This document shows positions 28,212 through 36,489 of a stretch of DNA of 60,547 bases, in pieces. A program made the position numbers and the translations under genes. Within the stretch, counting starts at the first letter, position 1. Each line of letters opens with the position of its first letter. Source of the stretch: JABDKJ01 sp964609215 (GTDB lineage: Bacteria; Bacteroidota; Bacteroidia; Flavobacteriales_D; JABDKJ01); the NCBI GenBank assembly GCA_964609215.1, contig CAZSQZ010000020.1, positions 1 through 60,547 on the forward strand, given 5' to 3'. The notes under the pieces were generated by a model. It was not told the DNA's origin. It was given only the letters and a program-made list of their open reading frames with translations, and did not search any database.

Positions 28212-28916
28212 TTAGTCCCTGCTCAAAAAGATTCTTAGGATATACCAGAATAATAGCATTAAGGAAGCAAATAAACCTAATGCAGCAGCCACATGTTGAT
28301 CTGTGCTGTATTTGTGAATCATGTTGGACGTTTGATACAAAATGGAACCCGCAGCCAAAACAACCATTGCAACAGAAAACCATAGACCTAAATCAAAACC
28401 GAAAATTGCTCCTGCCACAATTAACCCTAAGGCAATAACTCCACCTATCATTAAACCGGATCTTAAAAAAGAAAAGTCCTTTCCAGTATTAAATACAACT
28501 ATGGTTAATCCTCCAAATAAGGCCATGGTAACAATTCCTGCCTGCCAAAGAATATTGGGTCCATTTATAGTAGAAGTAGCAAAGGCCAGAATAGGTAAAA
28601 AGATAATTGCTTCTGCCAAGACATAAAGTCCAAGACCCGCATACTGTTTGTTTATATCATGCGAATTCATTGCCATTCTATCGGCATAAGAGGTTACCAA
28701 CATAAATCCTCCTAGAACTAAAAGCCATGTTGTTGAGCTGCTAACCATAGCATAGGAAGCTTCCTTTACCCCGGGAATATTTAATAATATAAATTCTAAA
28801 ACAATAAAAGCTAATACGGCTCCTGCCACGTGCTTATATGTCTTCTTAATAAATTCTGTTCTTTCAATTGAGCCAACCTCATTTAGTTGAATGTACTGTG
28901 AGTCTAAAGTATTCAT
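28212..28916 (-). CDS. Bax inhibitor-1 / YccA family membrane protein
   Basis: From the ATG at 28916 (a TTG nine codons upstream is less likely) the protein has 234 residues and seven hydrophobic helices. GLGLYVLAEAIIFLPIL and the final ALGLFASLMLLFWYILRIF match the BI-1/YccA family of pH-gated calcium-leak or protease-regulating inner-membrane proteins. It ends 44 bp upstream, on the same strand, of the OmpA-like gene start. Confidence 0.88.
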   Translation of the reverse strand: MNTLDSQYIQLNEVGSIERTEFIKKTYKHVAGAVLAFIVLEFILLNIPGVKEASYAMVSSSTTWLLVLGGFMLVTSYADRMAMNSHDINKQYAGLGLYVLAEAIIFLPILAFATSTINGPNILWQAGIVTMALFGGLTIVVFNTGKDFSFLRSGLMIGGVIALGLIVAGAIFGFDLGLWFSVAMVVLAAGSILYQTSNMIHKYSTDQHVAAALGLFASLMLLFWYILRIFLSRD

Positions 28917-29172
28917 TGTGTATTTTTTAATGAAAGTAAGCAATATTTCAAAGATGTCTCACTAATTTACTGTTTTAAAATTGCTGTTTATTTCTTACTC
29001 ATCAAATCATTTCGATAGAAAGGATAGAAAACAAAAAACCTAAATCCTATCCACCTTCCTACTAAATTAAAACGTTTCTTGGTCTCATAAACATTCATTT
29101 GTATCCTTTTTGGAACATTTGAAAATAATATGCGTACACCCATTCACTGAGAGCACAATCATACAAGGTTGT

Positions 29173-29220
29173 AAAACGGTTAGAATTATTGACTTGGTTG
29201 CCAATCCTAACCGTTTTTTT
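29173..29220. terminator. Inverted repeat, probable terminator after the DUF4407 gene
   Basis: AAAACGGTTAGAATT (29173-29187) and AATCCTAACCGTTTT (29203-29217) are complementary except one base, loop 15 bases. It lies 7 bp after the minus-strand stop at 29227. The T tract is longer on the plus strand, so it may also stop plus-strand transcription, although no plus gene is seen upstream. The rest of 28944-29172 shows no gene. Confidence 0.65.
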
Positions 29221-29226
29221 TATTTC

Positions 29227-30336
29227 CTAACTTATATCTACTACCGTCTTTTGTTTTTCTAAGAAGGCATCACTCTGGTATCTAATCAATGCTCTTGCCT
29301 GTTGTTTTTTGTAATGATAGGTTTCTTCCTCCGATTGAATAGAATCATATACTTTATCATTTAAAGCACTATCCGCCAAAAGTAAAGACATACGTTGCTT
29401 CTGTTTTTGCTTAGACCATACTAAAATCTCGTTCTCCCTTTCTCCCAACTTAATATCGTATTCACCTTGTCTTGACATCAATTTTGAAAATATAGGAGAA
29501 GTTTCTATTGCTAAGAACAAAAGAAAAATAAAGAAAGAAGGCAACCAAGGTAATTCACCCAGAGCCCCTATTCTAGCCATCAGACCATCAAATCCATCAA
29601 TAATGGGTTGGGTTTCTGAAATGTGTTTTTCTTGTTTATTTTGAAGGTCAACCAAACGACTAGCTAGTAGTTCTTTTTGATCTTTTCCTGCACTTTTGAG
29701 GTTCTTTAGTTCTGCCAGTGCAGCATCATGTTTAGCTCTTTTTTCTGCATATACCGGACCTTTTCCCAACTTCATGGTTCCATCTCTTCCTTCAGCTTCT
29801 GCGATATAAGTGTCATATAAAGCATTCACTTCCATTTCCTTTTTATCAATGCTATTATCAATACTTTCAATGGCTTGATTCACAGCTTTTATATCATCCG
29901 CATATATAAAACCCACTTGCTCCTGATTTGCCAATGTCATCTCATTTTTTTGTTCTAGAAGCACTCGATCTATTTCTTTCTCAAATATTTTTAGTTCCAA
30001 AGGCTTAGAAATAACTACGGCAATGATAATTGCGAGCACAATTCTTGGAGTTGCCTGAATGAACTCATCCATTTTATTGTCATTCTTCTTTATAGTACTG
30101 ACAATAAAACGGTCTAAATTAAAAATTAATAAGCCCCAAATACAGCCAAAAAAGACAGCGGCTATAACTGAATCAAAAACAGTATAAAGTGCATAGGCAC
30201 CGGCAATGAAAGCCATTACTGCAGTAAAGAAAACTGTGCCTCCTATACCCGCATATTTAATTTGTTCTGACTTTGGACAATTGGCCAAAAGATCGGTATC
30301 TGCGCCTGAGCACATACAAAAAAAAGACTTTAGCAT
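29227..30336 (-). CDS. DUF4407 membrane protein
   Basis: 369 residues. The N-terminus MLKSFFCMCSGADTDLL and the paired hydrophobic helices with GCIWGLLIFNLDRFIVSTIKK match DUF4407, known from Actinobacteria and Bacteroidota. A central coiled-coil rich in Glu/Lys (residues 130-245) is flanked by two N-terminal helix pairs and a single helix (WLPSFFIFLLFLAIETSPIFSKL), so the coil probably lies outside the cytosol. Function unknown. Monocistronic. Confidence 0.85.
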   Translation of the reverse strand: MLKSFFCMCSGADTDLLANCPKSEQIKYAGIGGTVFFTAVMAFIAGAYALYTVFDSVIAAVFFGCIWGLLIFNLDRFIVSTIKKNDNKMDEFIQATPRIVLAIIIAVVISKPLELKIFEKEIDRVLLEQKNEMTLANQEQVGFIYADDIKAVNQAIESIDNSIDKKEMEVNALYDTYIAEAEGRDGTMKLGKGPVYAEKRAKHDAALAELKNLKSAGKDQKELLASRLVDLQNKQEKHISETQPIIDGFDGLMARIGALGELPWLPSFFIFLLFLAIETSPIFSKLMSRQGEYDIKLGERENEILVWSKQKQKQRMSLLLADSALNDKVYDSIQSEEETYHYKKQQARALIRYQSDAFLEKQKTVVDIS

Positions 30337-30490
30337 GTGAATGATTTTGATGGTTTCAGAATGAAGAACGCATTCCTAATTGGTTTAATTGCTCAGCAAA
30401 TGTTAAATGGACGATTGTCTATTCGAATGGTCATTGAATCCAATAGTCTCAAAATTATTCTATAAATTGCCCACATCTAATTCCAAGAAT

Positions 30491-31090
30491 ATGAAACAAC
30501 CTATGGTAAGTCCAATTGATAAAAATGCAAGTGAAGAAACAGCTGAAATGGCGCGTTTTTATGAGGAAACATTGGGCTTTACTCCAAACAGTTTATTTAC
30601 AATGATGCATAGACCAAGAATAGCAAGAGCTTTTTTGGAAATGAATCAAGCGGTAATGGAGAATAAGGGAAGAGTAACGAGTGCCTTGAAAAGACAAATT
30701 GCTTATTTATCTAGCATGACTGCTGGTTGCAGATATTGCGAAGCACACGCTGTTCGTGCAGCAGTTAGATATGGTTCTGAAGAGGACAAACTCAATAATA
30801 TTTGGGATTATAAAACGTATCCAGCATTTAATGATGCCGAGAGAGCGGCTTTTGATTTGGCTATTGCCGCATCATCTATCCCGAATGGCGTAAATGATGA
30901 AGTTGCTGAAAATATGCGTAAGCATTGGGAAGATGGCGAAATTGTGGAAATACATGGGGTCATTGCATTATTTGGTTACCTGAATAGATGGAATGATGGA
31001 ATGGGAACTCAACTAGAAGAACCTGCCGCTGATGATGGTGTCCAATATCTTGAAAAGAAAGGTTGGAATAGAGGGAAGCATCAATATTAG
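30491..31090 (+). CDS. Carboxymuconolactone decarboxylase / AhpD-like peroxidase family protein
   Basis: The frame opens upstream, but the ATG at 30491 (MKQPMVSPIDK) gives the usual N-terminus; 199 residues. AYLSSMTAGCRYCEAHAVRAA carries the AhpD motif CxxC...H. Such proteins act as alkylhydroperoxidases or related thiol peroxidases; the non-redox decarboxylase branch lacks the CxxC. Likely cytosolic antioxidant. Downstream are two 28-bp direct repeats, then the GyrI-like gene on the same strand. Confidence 0.85.
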   Translation: MKQPMVSPIDKNASEETAEMARFYEETLGFTPNSLFTMMHRPRIARAFLEMNQAVMENKGRVTSALKRQIAYLSSMTAGCRYCEAHAVRAAVRYGSEEDKLNNIWDYKTYPAFNDAERAAFDLAIAASSIPNGVNDEVAENMRKHWEDGEIVEIHGVIALFGYLNRWNDGMGTQLEEPAADDGVQYLEKKGWNRGKHQY

Positions 31091-31136
31091 TTATTGGTTA
31101 CTTATTGACCATTTATGGTTATTGGTTACTTATTGA
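31091..31136 (+). repeat. Two direct repeats of an 18-bp word
   Basis: TTATTGGTTACTTATTGA occurs at 31091-31108 and again at 31119-31136, period 28 bp, immediately after the stop of the AhpD-like gene; a third degenerate GGTT word follows. Confidence 0.85.
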
Positions 31137-31175
31137 TAGTTTTTGGTTCTTTAATCCTATTAATGGGTTTATTGC

Positions 31176-31661
31176 ATGAATTTAGATTTTGAAATTAGAA
31201 CATTTAAAGGAGGTCATTTTGTGGGCATGTCCATAATGAATTCTGTGGTAAATAATAAGAATTTCGAATTGTGGTCTTCTTATATGCCCAGAAGGAATGA
31301 ACTTAAAGCTATAAGTTCTGATTTGTTTGCCATTCAACGCTATGATATTGGTCATTTTGTGAGAGAATTTAACCCAGAAGCAGAATTTGAAATTTTGGCA
31401 ATGCAGGAAGTAAGCAATGGCTCAGATACTCCCGTTGGTATGACAAAATTGGAAATTCCCAATGGTGATTATGCTGTCTTTAATTACAAAGGTACTGGGG
31501 CTGACTTCGCTCCAATGGCCATTGCTATCTATAGTAAGGTGATTCCCGAGAGTGCATACAATGTAGATGAAAGACCTCACTTTCAGATAATGGGAGCCAA
31601 CTACTATGGTCAAGAAAACCCAGAATCAGAAGAAGAGATTTGGGTTCCAATAAAATCGTAA
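31176..31661 (+). CDS. GyrI-like / effector-binding domain protein
   Basis: 161 residues forming a stand-alone small-molecule binding domain of the GyrI/BacR type: GGHFVGMSIMNS near the start, LWSSYMPRRNEL, and a C-terminal FQIMGANYYGQENPESEEEIWVPIK, the typical end with the conserved acidic-IWVPI strand. No HTH is attached, so it does not bind DNA by itself; stand-alone members can sequester or hydrolyse small ligands. Ligand unknown. Confidence 0.82.
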   Translation: MNLDFEIRTFKGGHFVGMSIMNSVVNNKNFELWSSYMPRRNELKAISSDLFAIQRYDIGHFVREFNPEAEFEILAMQEVSNGSDTPVGMTKLEIPNGDYAVFNYKGTGADFAPMAIAIYSKVIPESAYNVDERPHFQIMGANYYGQENPESEEEIWVPIKS

Positions 31662-31772
31662 AAAAGACCTATTTTTCATTCCTTATCAATTTTCAATACA
31701 ACCCGAAGCAAATAATTGCCTAAACTAGTCTATTGTTCTTTACTATTAAGCTGAATTCGCTTATCTTTAAGG

Positions 31773-32735
31773 ATGACTTTGACCAAACTATTCCTTACTT
31801 CCTTAATATCTGTGCTATCTTTTAATCTCAGTGCTCAGAAAGCATATAATCATATTTCAGAATCTGAAACAACTACAATTGGATACTGGTTACAGGGAGA
31901 ATCAGTAACCTATGATGTCTCGGAAGAACATAAAATGCTAAAAGTAAAAGGAGATAAGAAAAAGGAGCTTAACAAATCTTATATAGATTACGATTTAACT
32001 CTTTCTATCTTAGACAGTACTGAAAATCAATATAAGATGGAAGCATTTTACACCAATGTTATTCCTGATGCTAACCTTAATCAACAAGATAAGGAACTGG
32101 CAAAACTCATTGAAGAAATACCTATTTTATTTTTTACCGATGAATTTGGAAAGTTTGACACCCTTGCAAATATTGATGACTTAATTCGAAGCACGGATAA
32201 AATGGTCGATGAAATCTTATCCATTTTAGAATTAGACAATCCTTTGGTTAAATCACTTATTGAGCCTGTTTTAGAGGAAATGAAGGAACCAAATAGTCTA
32301 ACAGGACTCTACGGTGAGAATATTCTTACCTTACTCTTATTACAAGGTGGAAAATGGAAAAGAGGTGAGGAATTCAATACTGAAGTTAAATATTTCACCT
32401 ATAACAATTTAAAAATTGATGGAGAAGCTCAAGTTCAGTTGAAGAAAATTGATACCAAGAGAAATACTTTCGAGCTAAAAGTAGAAATGGAACCAGACGA
32501 TGGACAACTTACTGATTACTATGGCAATTTTTATAGCTCTTTTATATCAGAGATTGAAAAGGAACTAGACCCTGAGAGTTTTGATGTTAGTATGAATGAT
32601 AAGCTTACCATCACTTATGACCTTTCCACAGGTTGGCCAAAATTTATTGATCAATTAAGCACTATAAAAGTAAAGGACAAATACCAACGATATACGAAAG
32701 AGATTAAAACTATTTACAGCTTAAAGCCCTATTAA
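31773..32735 (+). CDS. Hypothetical exported protein
   Basis: Signal peptide ends at LSAQ (residue 22). The 300-residue mature part has an N-terminal beta-rich stretch, a helical middle with an acidic DDLIRSTDKMVDEILSILEL segment, and a C-terminal beta-rich region ending in KEIKTIYSLKPY. This layout resembles DUF6263-like exported proteins, but I cannot confirm the family. No T9SS tail and no lipobox. Function unknown; likely periplasmic. The following lipoprotein gene is 73 bp away on the same strand. Confidence 0.75.
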   Translation: MTLTKLFLTSLISVLSFNLSAQKAYNHISESETTTIGYWLQGESVTYDVSEEHKMLKVKGDKKKELNKSYIDYDLTLSILDSTENQYKMEAFYTNVIPDANLNQQDKELAKLIEEIPILFFTDEFGKFDTLANIDDLIRSTDKMVDEILSILELDNPLVKSLIEPVLEEMKEPNSLTGLYGENILTLLLLQGGKWKRGEEFNTEVKYFTYNNLKIDGEAQVQLKKIDTKRNTFELKVEMEPDDGQLTDYYGNFYSSFISEIEKELDPESFDVSMNDKLTITYDLSTGWPKFIDQLSTIKVKDKYQRYTKEIKTIYSLKPY

Positions 32736-32808
32736 GCCGTTCATCATTTTCTTATAAAAACGAAGTTGAGTGGCATCAATCTTGTGCATTTTTTTGGAAA
32801 TAAATCAC

Positions 32809-33543
32809 ATGAAATCAATTATCACTTTTGCACTTTGTTTACTTCTATTTTCTTCTTGCACACAAACCAACGTTTACTTTACAAAAGCGCAACCTGAAGC
32901 AAAAAAGGAATTAAAATCCATTCCCAAAAAGTTTCTGGGAAAATATGGAGCTCCAAGCGATAGCACTCTTTTAGTTTATTTTAATGATACCTATGATCAA
33001 GATGATGAGAACATTGATTTAAAGGAGGTAAGACAGAAAATAGAAATAACCGAGAAAGCAATTCTAAATAGACTAAAAGGTCAGGTAAAACTAAACGGTG
33101 ATCCGAATGATAAACAATGGCATGATGCTCGTTCGGATAAACATTTCTTTGACAGTCTAATTTTTGCTCAGTTTCGCAGGCCTTCATATTCCTATTCTCT
33201 AATTGAGGACAAGCAAGAAAGCCAATTGTTTCAAATTGATCTCTGTGATACACTTTTCTTTTTCTCAGAAAAAAATAAACTGAAGAAACTCAAGGATGAT
33301 TATTTTCTAAACATCAGAAGTAAAAATGAAGGTTGGATGTGTTTTATGATTAACCAAAATAATAATGGAACCATCAATTTTAGTGAAATCAGTAAAGAAG
33401 ACTTTAAGGTTCTTCAAAGAATACTCATAAAAAATAAGGAAACCACTGAAAACGATATCGTTCAGGTTTCTACTCAATCATTCAAAGAATTTATTGAGCT
33501 GGGAGGTTTTGAAGAAAACATCTCACTCAAAAAGGTTGATTAG
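32809..33543 (+). CDS. Hypothetical lipoprotein
   Basis: The ATG at 32809 gives a clean lipoprotein signal (MKSIITFALCLLLFSSC); an upstream frame from 32770 is open but adds no sensible start. The 225-residue mature part is charged, with no domain I recognise. It contains TDQDDENIDLK-like acidic stretches and ends with a hydrophobic-acidic FIELGGFEENIS. The next gene starts 10 bp on, so the two are probably co-transcribed. Confidence 0.72.
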   Translation: MKSIITFALCLLLFSSCTQTNVYFTKAQPEAKKELKSIPKKFLGKYGAPSDSTLLVYFNDTYDQDDENIDLKEVRQKIEITEKAILNRLKGQVKLNGDPNDKQWHDARSDKHFFDSLIFAQFRRPSYSYSLIEDKQESQLFQIDLCDTLFFFSEKNKLKKLKDDYFLNIRSKNEGWMCFMINQNNNGTINFSEISKEDFKVLQRILIKNKETTENDIVQVSTQSFKEFIELGGFEENISLKKVD

Positions 33544-33553
33544 CGCATAGAAT

Positions 33554-34366
33554 TTGAACATTGTGGTTAAAAATGCTGTTATTACACCAGTGTTACATTA
33601 TTCAATTTACGAAAATTCCAACTCCAATCAATGGGTTACTTTTATTCACGGAGCAGGTGGAAGTAGTTCTATTTGGTTCAAACAAATCAGGGATTTTCAA
33701 GCTGAACACAATGTGCTTTTAATTGATTTAAGAGGTCATGGAAAATCTAAAAGCCCTATTTACGAAAAGTTAAAGCGATATACTTTTGATTCCATTGGAA
33801 ATGAGATAATGGAAGTCTTGGATCATCTAGAAATTGAGAAGACTCATTTTGTAGGTATTTCTTTGGGAACAATCATAGCCAGAGAATTATCGGAACGATT
33901 CCCGGAAAGAACCTCCAGTCTCATATTAGGTGGTGCGGTTATGAAAATGAATTTAAGGGGAAGATTCTTAATGAAGGTAGCTGTTCTGGTGCAATCTGTT
34001 GTGCCCTATTTGCTCCTTTATAAATTGTATGCTTTTATCATAATGCCTAGAAAAAGCCATAGAGAATCAAGGAACCTATTTGTGCGAGAAGCAACAAAAC
34101 TTTATCAAAAGGAATTTCGAAGATGGGTAACACTTGCATCTGATGTCAAACCTCTTCTTGCGCTATTCAGGCTAAAGGAATCTGGTATTCCAACTCTATA
34201 TATTATGGGTTCTCAAGATCACATGTTTTTGCCTTCAATTGAAAAACTGGTCAAAGACCATAATGACTCTGAACTTTACGTAATTCCGGACTGTGGGCAT
34301 GTAGTAAATGTGGAGCAACCAAAGGTCTTTAACAAGCAAAGTCTAGCGTTTATTCGCTCTTTATAA
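33554..34366 (+). CDS. Alpha/beta-fold hydrolase
   Basis: Oxyanion motif FIHGAGGSSS near residue 32, strand LLIDLRGHGKS, nucleophile elbow GISLG (Ser about 101), acid in GSQDHMF and catalytic His in CGHVVNVEQP: a complete catalytic triad. Esterase, lipase or epoxide-type substrate cannot be told. No ATG exists at the 5' end; the only candidates are TTG at 33554 or GTG at 33563. TTG gives the fuller N-terminal strand and is used here. Operon with the preceding lipoprotein gene. Confidence 0.87.
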   Translation: MNIVVKNAVITPVLHYSIYENSNSNQWVTFIHGAGGSSSIWFKQIRDFQAEHNVLLIDLRGHGKSKSPIYEKLKRYTFDSIGNEIMEVLDHLEIEKTHFVGISLGTIIARELSERFPERTSSLILGGAVMKMNLRGRFLMKVAVLVQSVVPYLLLYKLYAFIIMPRKSHRESRNLFVREATKLYQKEFRRWVTLASDVKPLLALFRLKESGIPTLYIMGSQDHMFLPSIEKLVKDHNDSELYVIPDCGHVVNVEQPKVFNKQSLAFIRSL

Positions 34367-34487
34367 CTTACCATTTATCTCGGTATTTCTCCCTTTCCTT
34401 ATTTCACGTGGGTTTTATTATGAAACAAACACATGTGTAACATCTTGATATATAGAGCATTGTATTAGTACCATTTAAATCCAAATC

Positions 34488-35015
34488 ATGAAAACCTTCT
34501 TACTCACTTTTAGCCTTTTAAATTTCAGTCTTTTTATTTGCGCACAACAAACAACAACAGTAATTAAAAATGAATTCAGTGCGTGGATTTTAAACACCGA
34601 CTTTAATCTTCCCGCTATTCGTTTCAATACTTTTCTCCCAAATGAAAAGAACAGTACTTCTTCCATTGGTAGGCTCTCTGTTTTTAATTCTGTGGGTGCA
34701 GGCATTTCCATAAACAAAGGATTATTTACTGAATTAAGAGATGCAAAAGAGGAAGGAAATATTCTAAGCACACAAATGAGAAATAGGTTCGGTTTTCATT
34801 TGGGCATGTTATTCTCTTATCCTAATGATAGCCTTAAATCATTTGTTTTTGCTCCAACAATTGGGCTTCAAATTCTAGACATTCAATTTGGAATGGGATA
34901 TGAACTGGGAACTATTCAAAGAGATGAAAATCGCCTTTTCTATACCTTGGCGTATAGAATCCCATTAAAGAAACTTTACAACTTGTCTTACATAAGAATG
35001 GTAAGAAAGAAATAG
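34488..35015 (+). CDS. Hypothetical outer-membrane beta-barrel-like protein
   Basis: Signal peptide ends at FICAQ. The 155-residue mature part alternates hydrophobic and polar residues (GAGISINKGLFTEL, RFGFHLGMLFSYP, FAPTIGLQILDIQFGMGYELG) as in short beta-barrels. No family recognised. It stands alone, with a 76-bp gap to the next gene. Confidence 0.68.
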   Translation: MKTFLLTFSLLNFSLFICAQQTTTVIKNEFSAWILNTDFNLPAIRFNTFLPNEKNSTSSIGRLSVFNSVGAGISINKGLFTELRDAKEEGNILSTQMRNRFGFHLGMLFSYPNDSLKSFVFAPTIGLQILDIQFGMGYELGTIQRDENRLFYTLAYRIPLKKLYNLSYIRMVRKK

Positions 35016-35090
35016 GACAAGCATAACGATATGTATACATGGTTTATGGAATTCGCATTCTAAATTCATCCCTATAAAAAGACCTACGAG

Positions 35091-35852
35091 ATGAAAAGAG
35101 AAAACATTTCAAATTGCCAAGAAAACTGGGATAACATGACTCCTTTAAATGGGGGTAGATTTTGTCATAACTGTGAGAAAAAAGTCTATGACTTCACGGA
35201 TATGAATAAGGATGAAATTATTGAGCTGCAATGGAGAAATAATTTCAGTCTTTGTGGAATGTATTCCGACAAGTCTTTTGAAAGGAGGCCTTCTGCATTT
35301 AAAATGCCTAAACTTAAACTAAAGCCTACCATGGCTGCTGGTGCCCTTGTCGCTGGCCTAGCCCAATTGCCTTTGCAATCGCAAAGCACCGAACTGCCGA
35401 AGATTGAACAAACCGAGTATTCAAGCCTTAATGAAAATATAGAATCAATCGTTAAGGAGCGTTTAATAATGGGCAAAGTGATTGATAAAGAAAATGGAGA
35501 AAGCCTTATTGGAGCAGTAGTAATACTAAAAGGAACAGACTTAGGTGCTGCAACGGATTTTGATGGCAATTTTGAATTTAGATATCGTTATTCAGGAAAT
35601 ATTGAAGATTCTTGTGATTCACTTGAGTTCAGATATATCGGTTATAAAACAATCATCGTTCCGATTACTAAATTTATATCAAATGATGCCAATCAAAAAA
35701 TAGATTTTGCCATTACTAAAGATGATATATTCATTGTTAAACAGGAAGTGCAAGTAATGGGAATGCCTTTACCTATTGTAGGGGCTTTAGAGTGCAAAAA
35801 ACCACCTATACACAAATGGGTTTGGTGGAAGATTAAAAATATTTTTCGATAG
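35091..35852 (+). CDS. Cys-motif N-terminus plus carboxypeptidase-regulatory-like domain, membrane anchored
   Basis: The protein opens with NCQENWDNMTPLNGGRFCHNC and CGMYSD, a cysteine pattern (CxxxW...GRxCxxC) seen in Bacteroidota anchored proteins, followed by a single hydrophobic segment near residues 78-97 (MAAGALVAGLAQLPLQSQS). After it lies a carboxypeptidase-regulatory-like sandwich (GKVIDKENGESLIGAVVILKG and TDFDGNFEF), so the Cys part should be cytoplasmic and the sandwich periplasmic. No TonB box or plug follows. Possible role as a sensor or anti-sigma-like part is only speculation. Confidence 0.75.
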   Translation: MKRENISNCQENWDNMTPLNGGRFCHNCEKKVYDFTDMNKDEIIELQWRNNFSLCGMYSDKSFERRPSAFKMPKLKLKPTMAAGALVAGLAQLPLQSQSTELPKIEQTEYSSLNENIESIVKERLIMGKVIDKENGESLIGAVVILKGTDLGAATDFDGNFEFRYRYSGNIEDSCDSLEFRYIGYKTIIVPITKFISNDANQKIDFAITKDDIFIVKQEVQVMGMPLPIVGALECKKPPIHKWVWWKIKNIFR

Positions 35853-35910
35853 GTCTATCTTCTATAAAATGCTCTATGAGATTTAATTATCTTGACAGCA
35901 AAGTGATGAA

Positions 35911-36480
35911 TTGATTTTAGAAACCATAAAATTCGGTCTAGGATTTATTTTTAGGCCAAAAGCTCATCTTTTAAGGAAACCCATAAATGGAATCAGCTAT
36001 GAAGAAAGTCTCATCTCATTTTGGTTTTTGTTTTCTGCTTTCCTACTCATAAAATCTACCTATCTTATTCCTTTGATTCTCGATAAAGTTTATCAGGAAG
36101 AATATTTGCTTGACTTGTTAAATTCCAATTATCTCTTCAACGTTTTGGGTGGAACATTTTATATCGTGTTTACCGTTTTCTTTTACACTTCCTACATCTT
36201 TGCTATTTGTAATAGATGGGAATTGGAAATTTCTCATCACAAAATTCTGTTTTATACCTCTTTAAGTTTCATCCCACTCCTTTTCGCTCAGTTATTTGTT
36301 CTGTCCTTTGGTTCATTTTGGATTGTTAAACTGTCTGAAGGAGTCTGGTTTGCTGCTCTTCTCTTTTCAATATTTCATTTTGCCTTGAAAAGAAAAATTT
36401 TACAATCTATTGCTATAGCTATTTTTTTACCATTTCTATCTTGGGCTGCGAGAGCTCTTTTCTTTGGGATAGAAGTCTAA
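35911..36480 (+). CDS. Five-helix membrane protein, possibly Yip1-like
   Basis: 189 residues with about five transmembrane helices and the N-terminal FIFRPKAHL phrase followed by ISYEESLISFWFLFSAFLL, which recalls bacterial Yip1-domain proteins; the match is weak. There is no ATG at the 5' end and an in-frame stop lies 6 codons upstream, so TTG at 35911 is used as the start. Ends 9 bp before the stop of the convergent MuiA-like gene, with no terminator between. Confidence 0.65.
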   Translation: MILETIKFGLGFIFRPKAHLLRKPINGISYEESLISFWFLFSAFLLIKSTYLIPLILDKVYQEEYLLDLLNSNYLFNVLGGTFYIVFTVFFYTSYIFAICNRWELEISHHKILFYTSLSFIPLLFAQLFVLSFGSFWIVKLSEGVWFAALLFSIFHFALKRKILQSIAIAIFLPFLSWAARALFFGIEV

Positions 36481-36489
36481 TTCCCTTTC

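Noticed and set aside
28944..29172. Small RNA ending at the inverted repeat 29173-29220
   Set aside because: No promoter or conserved fold could be supported by eye.
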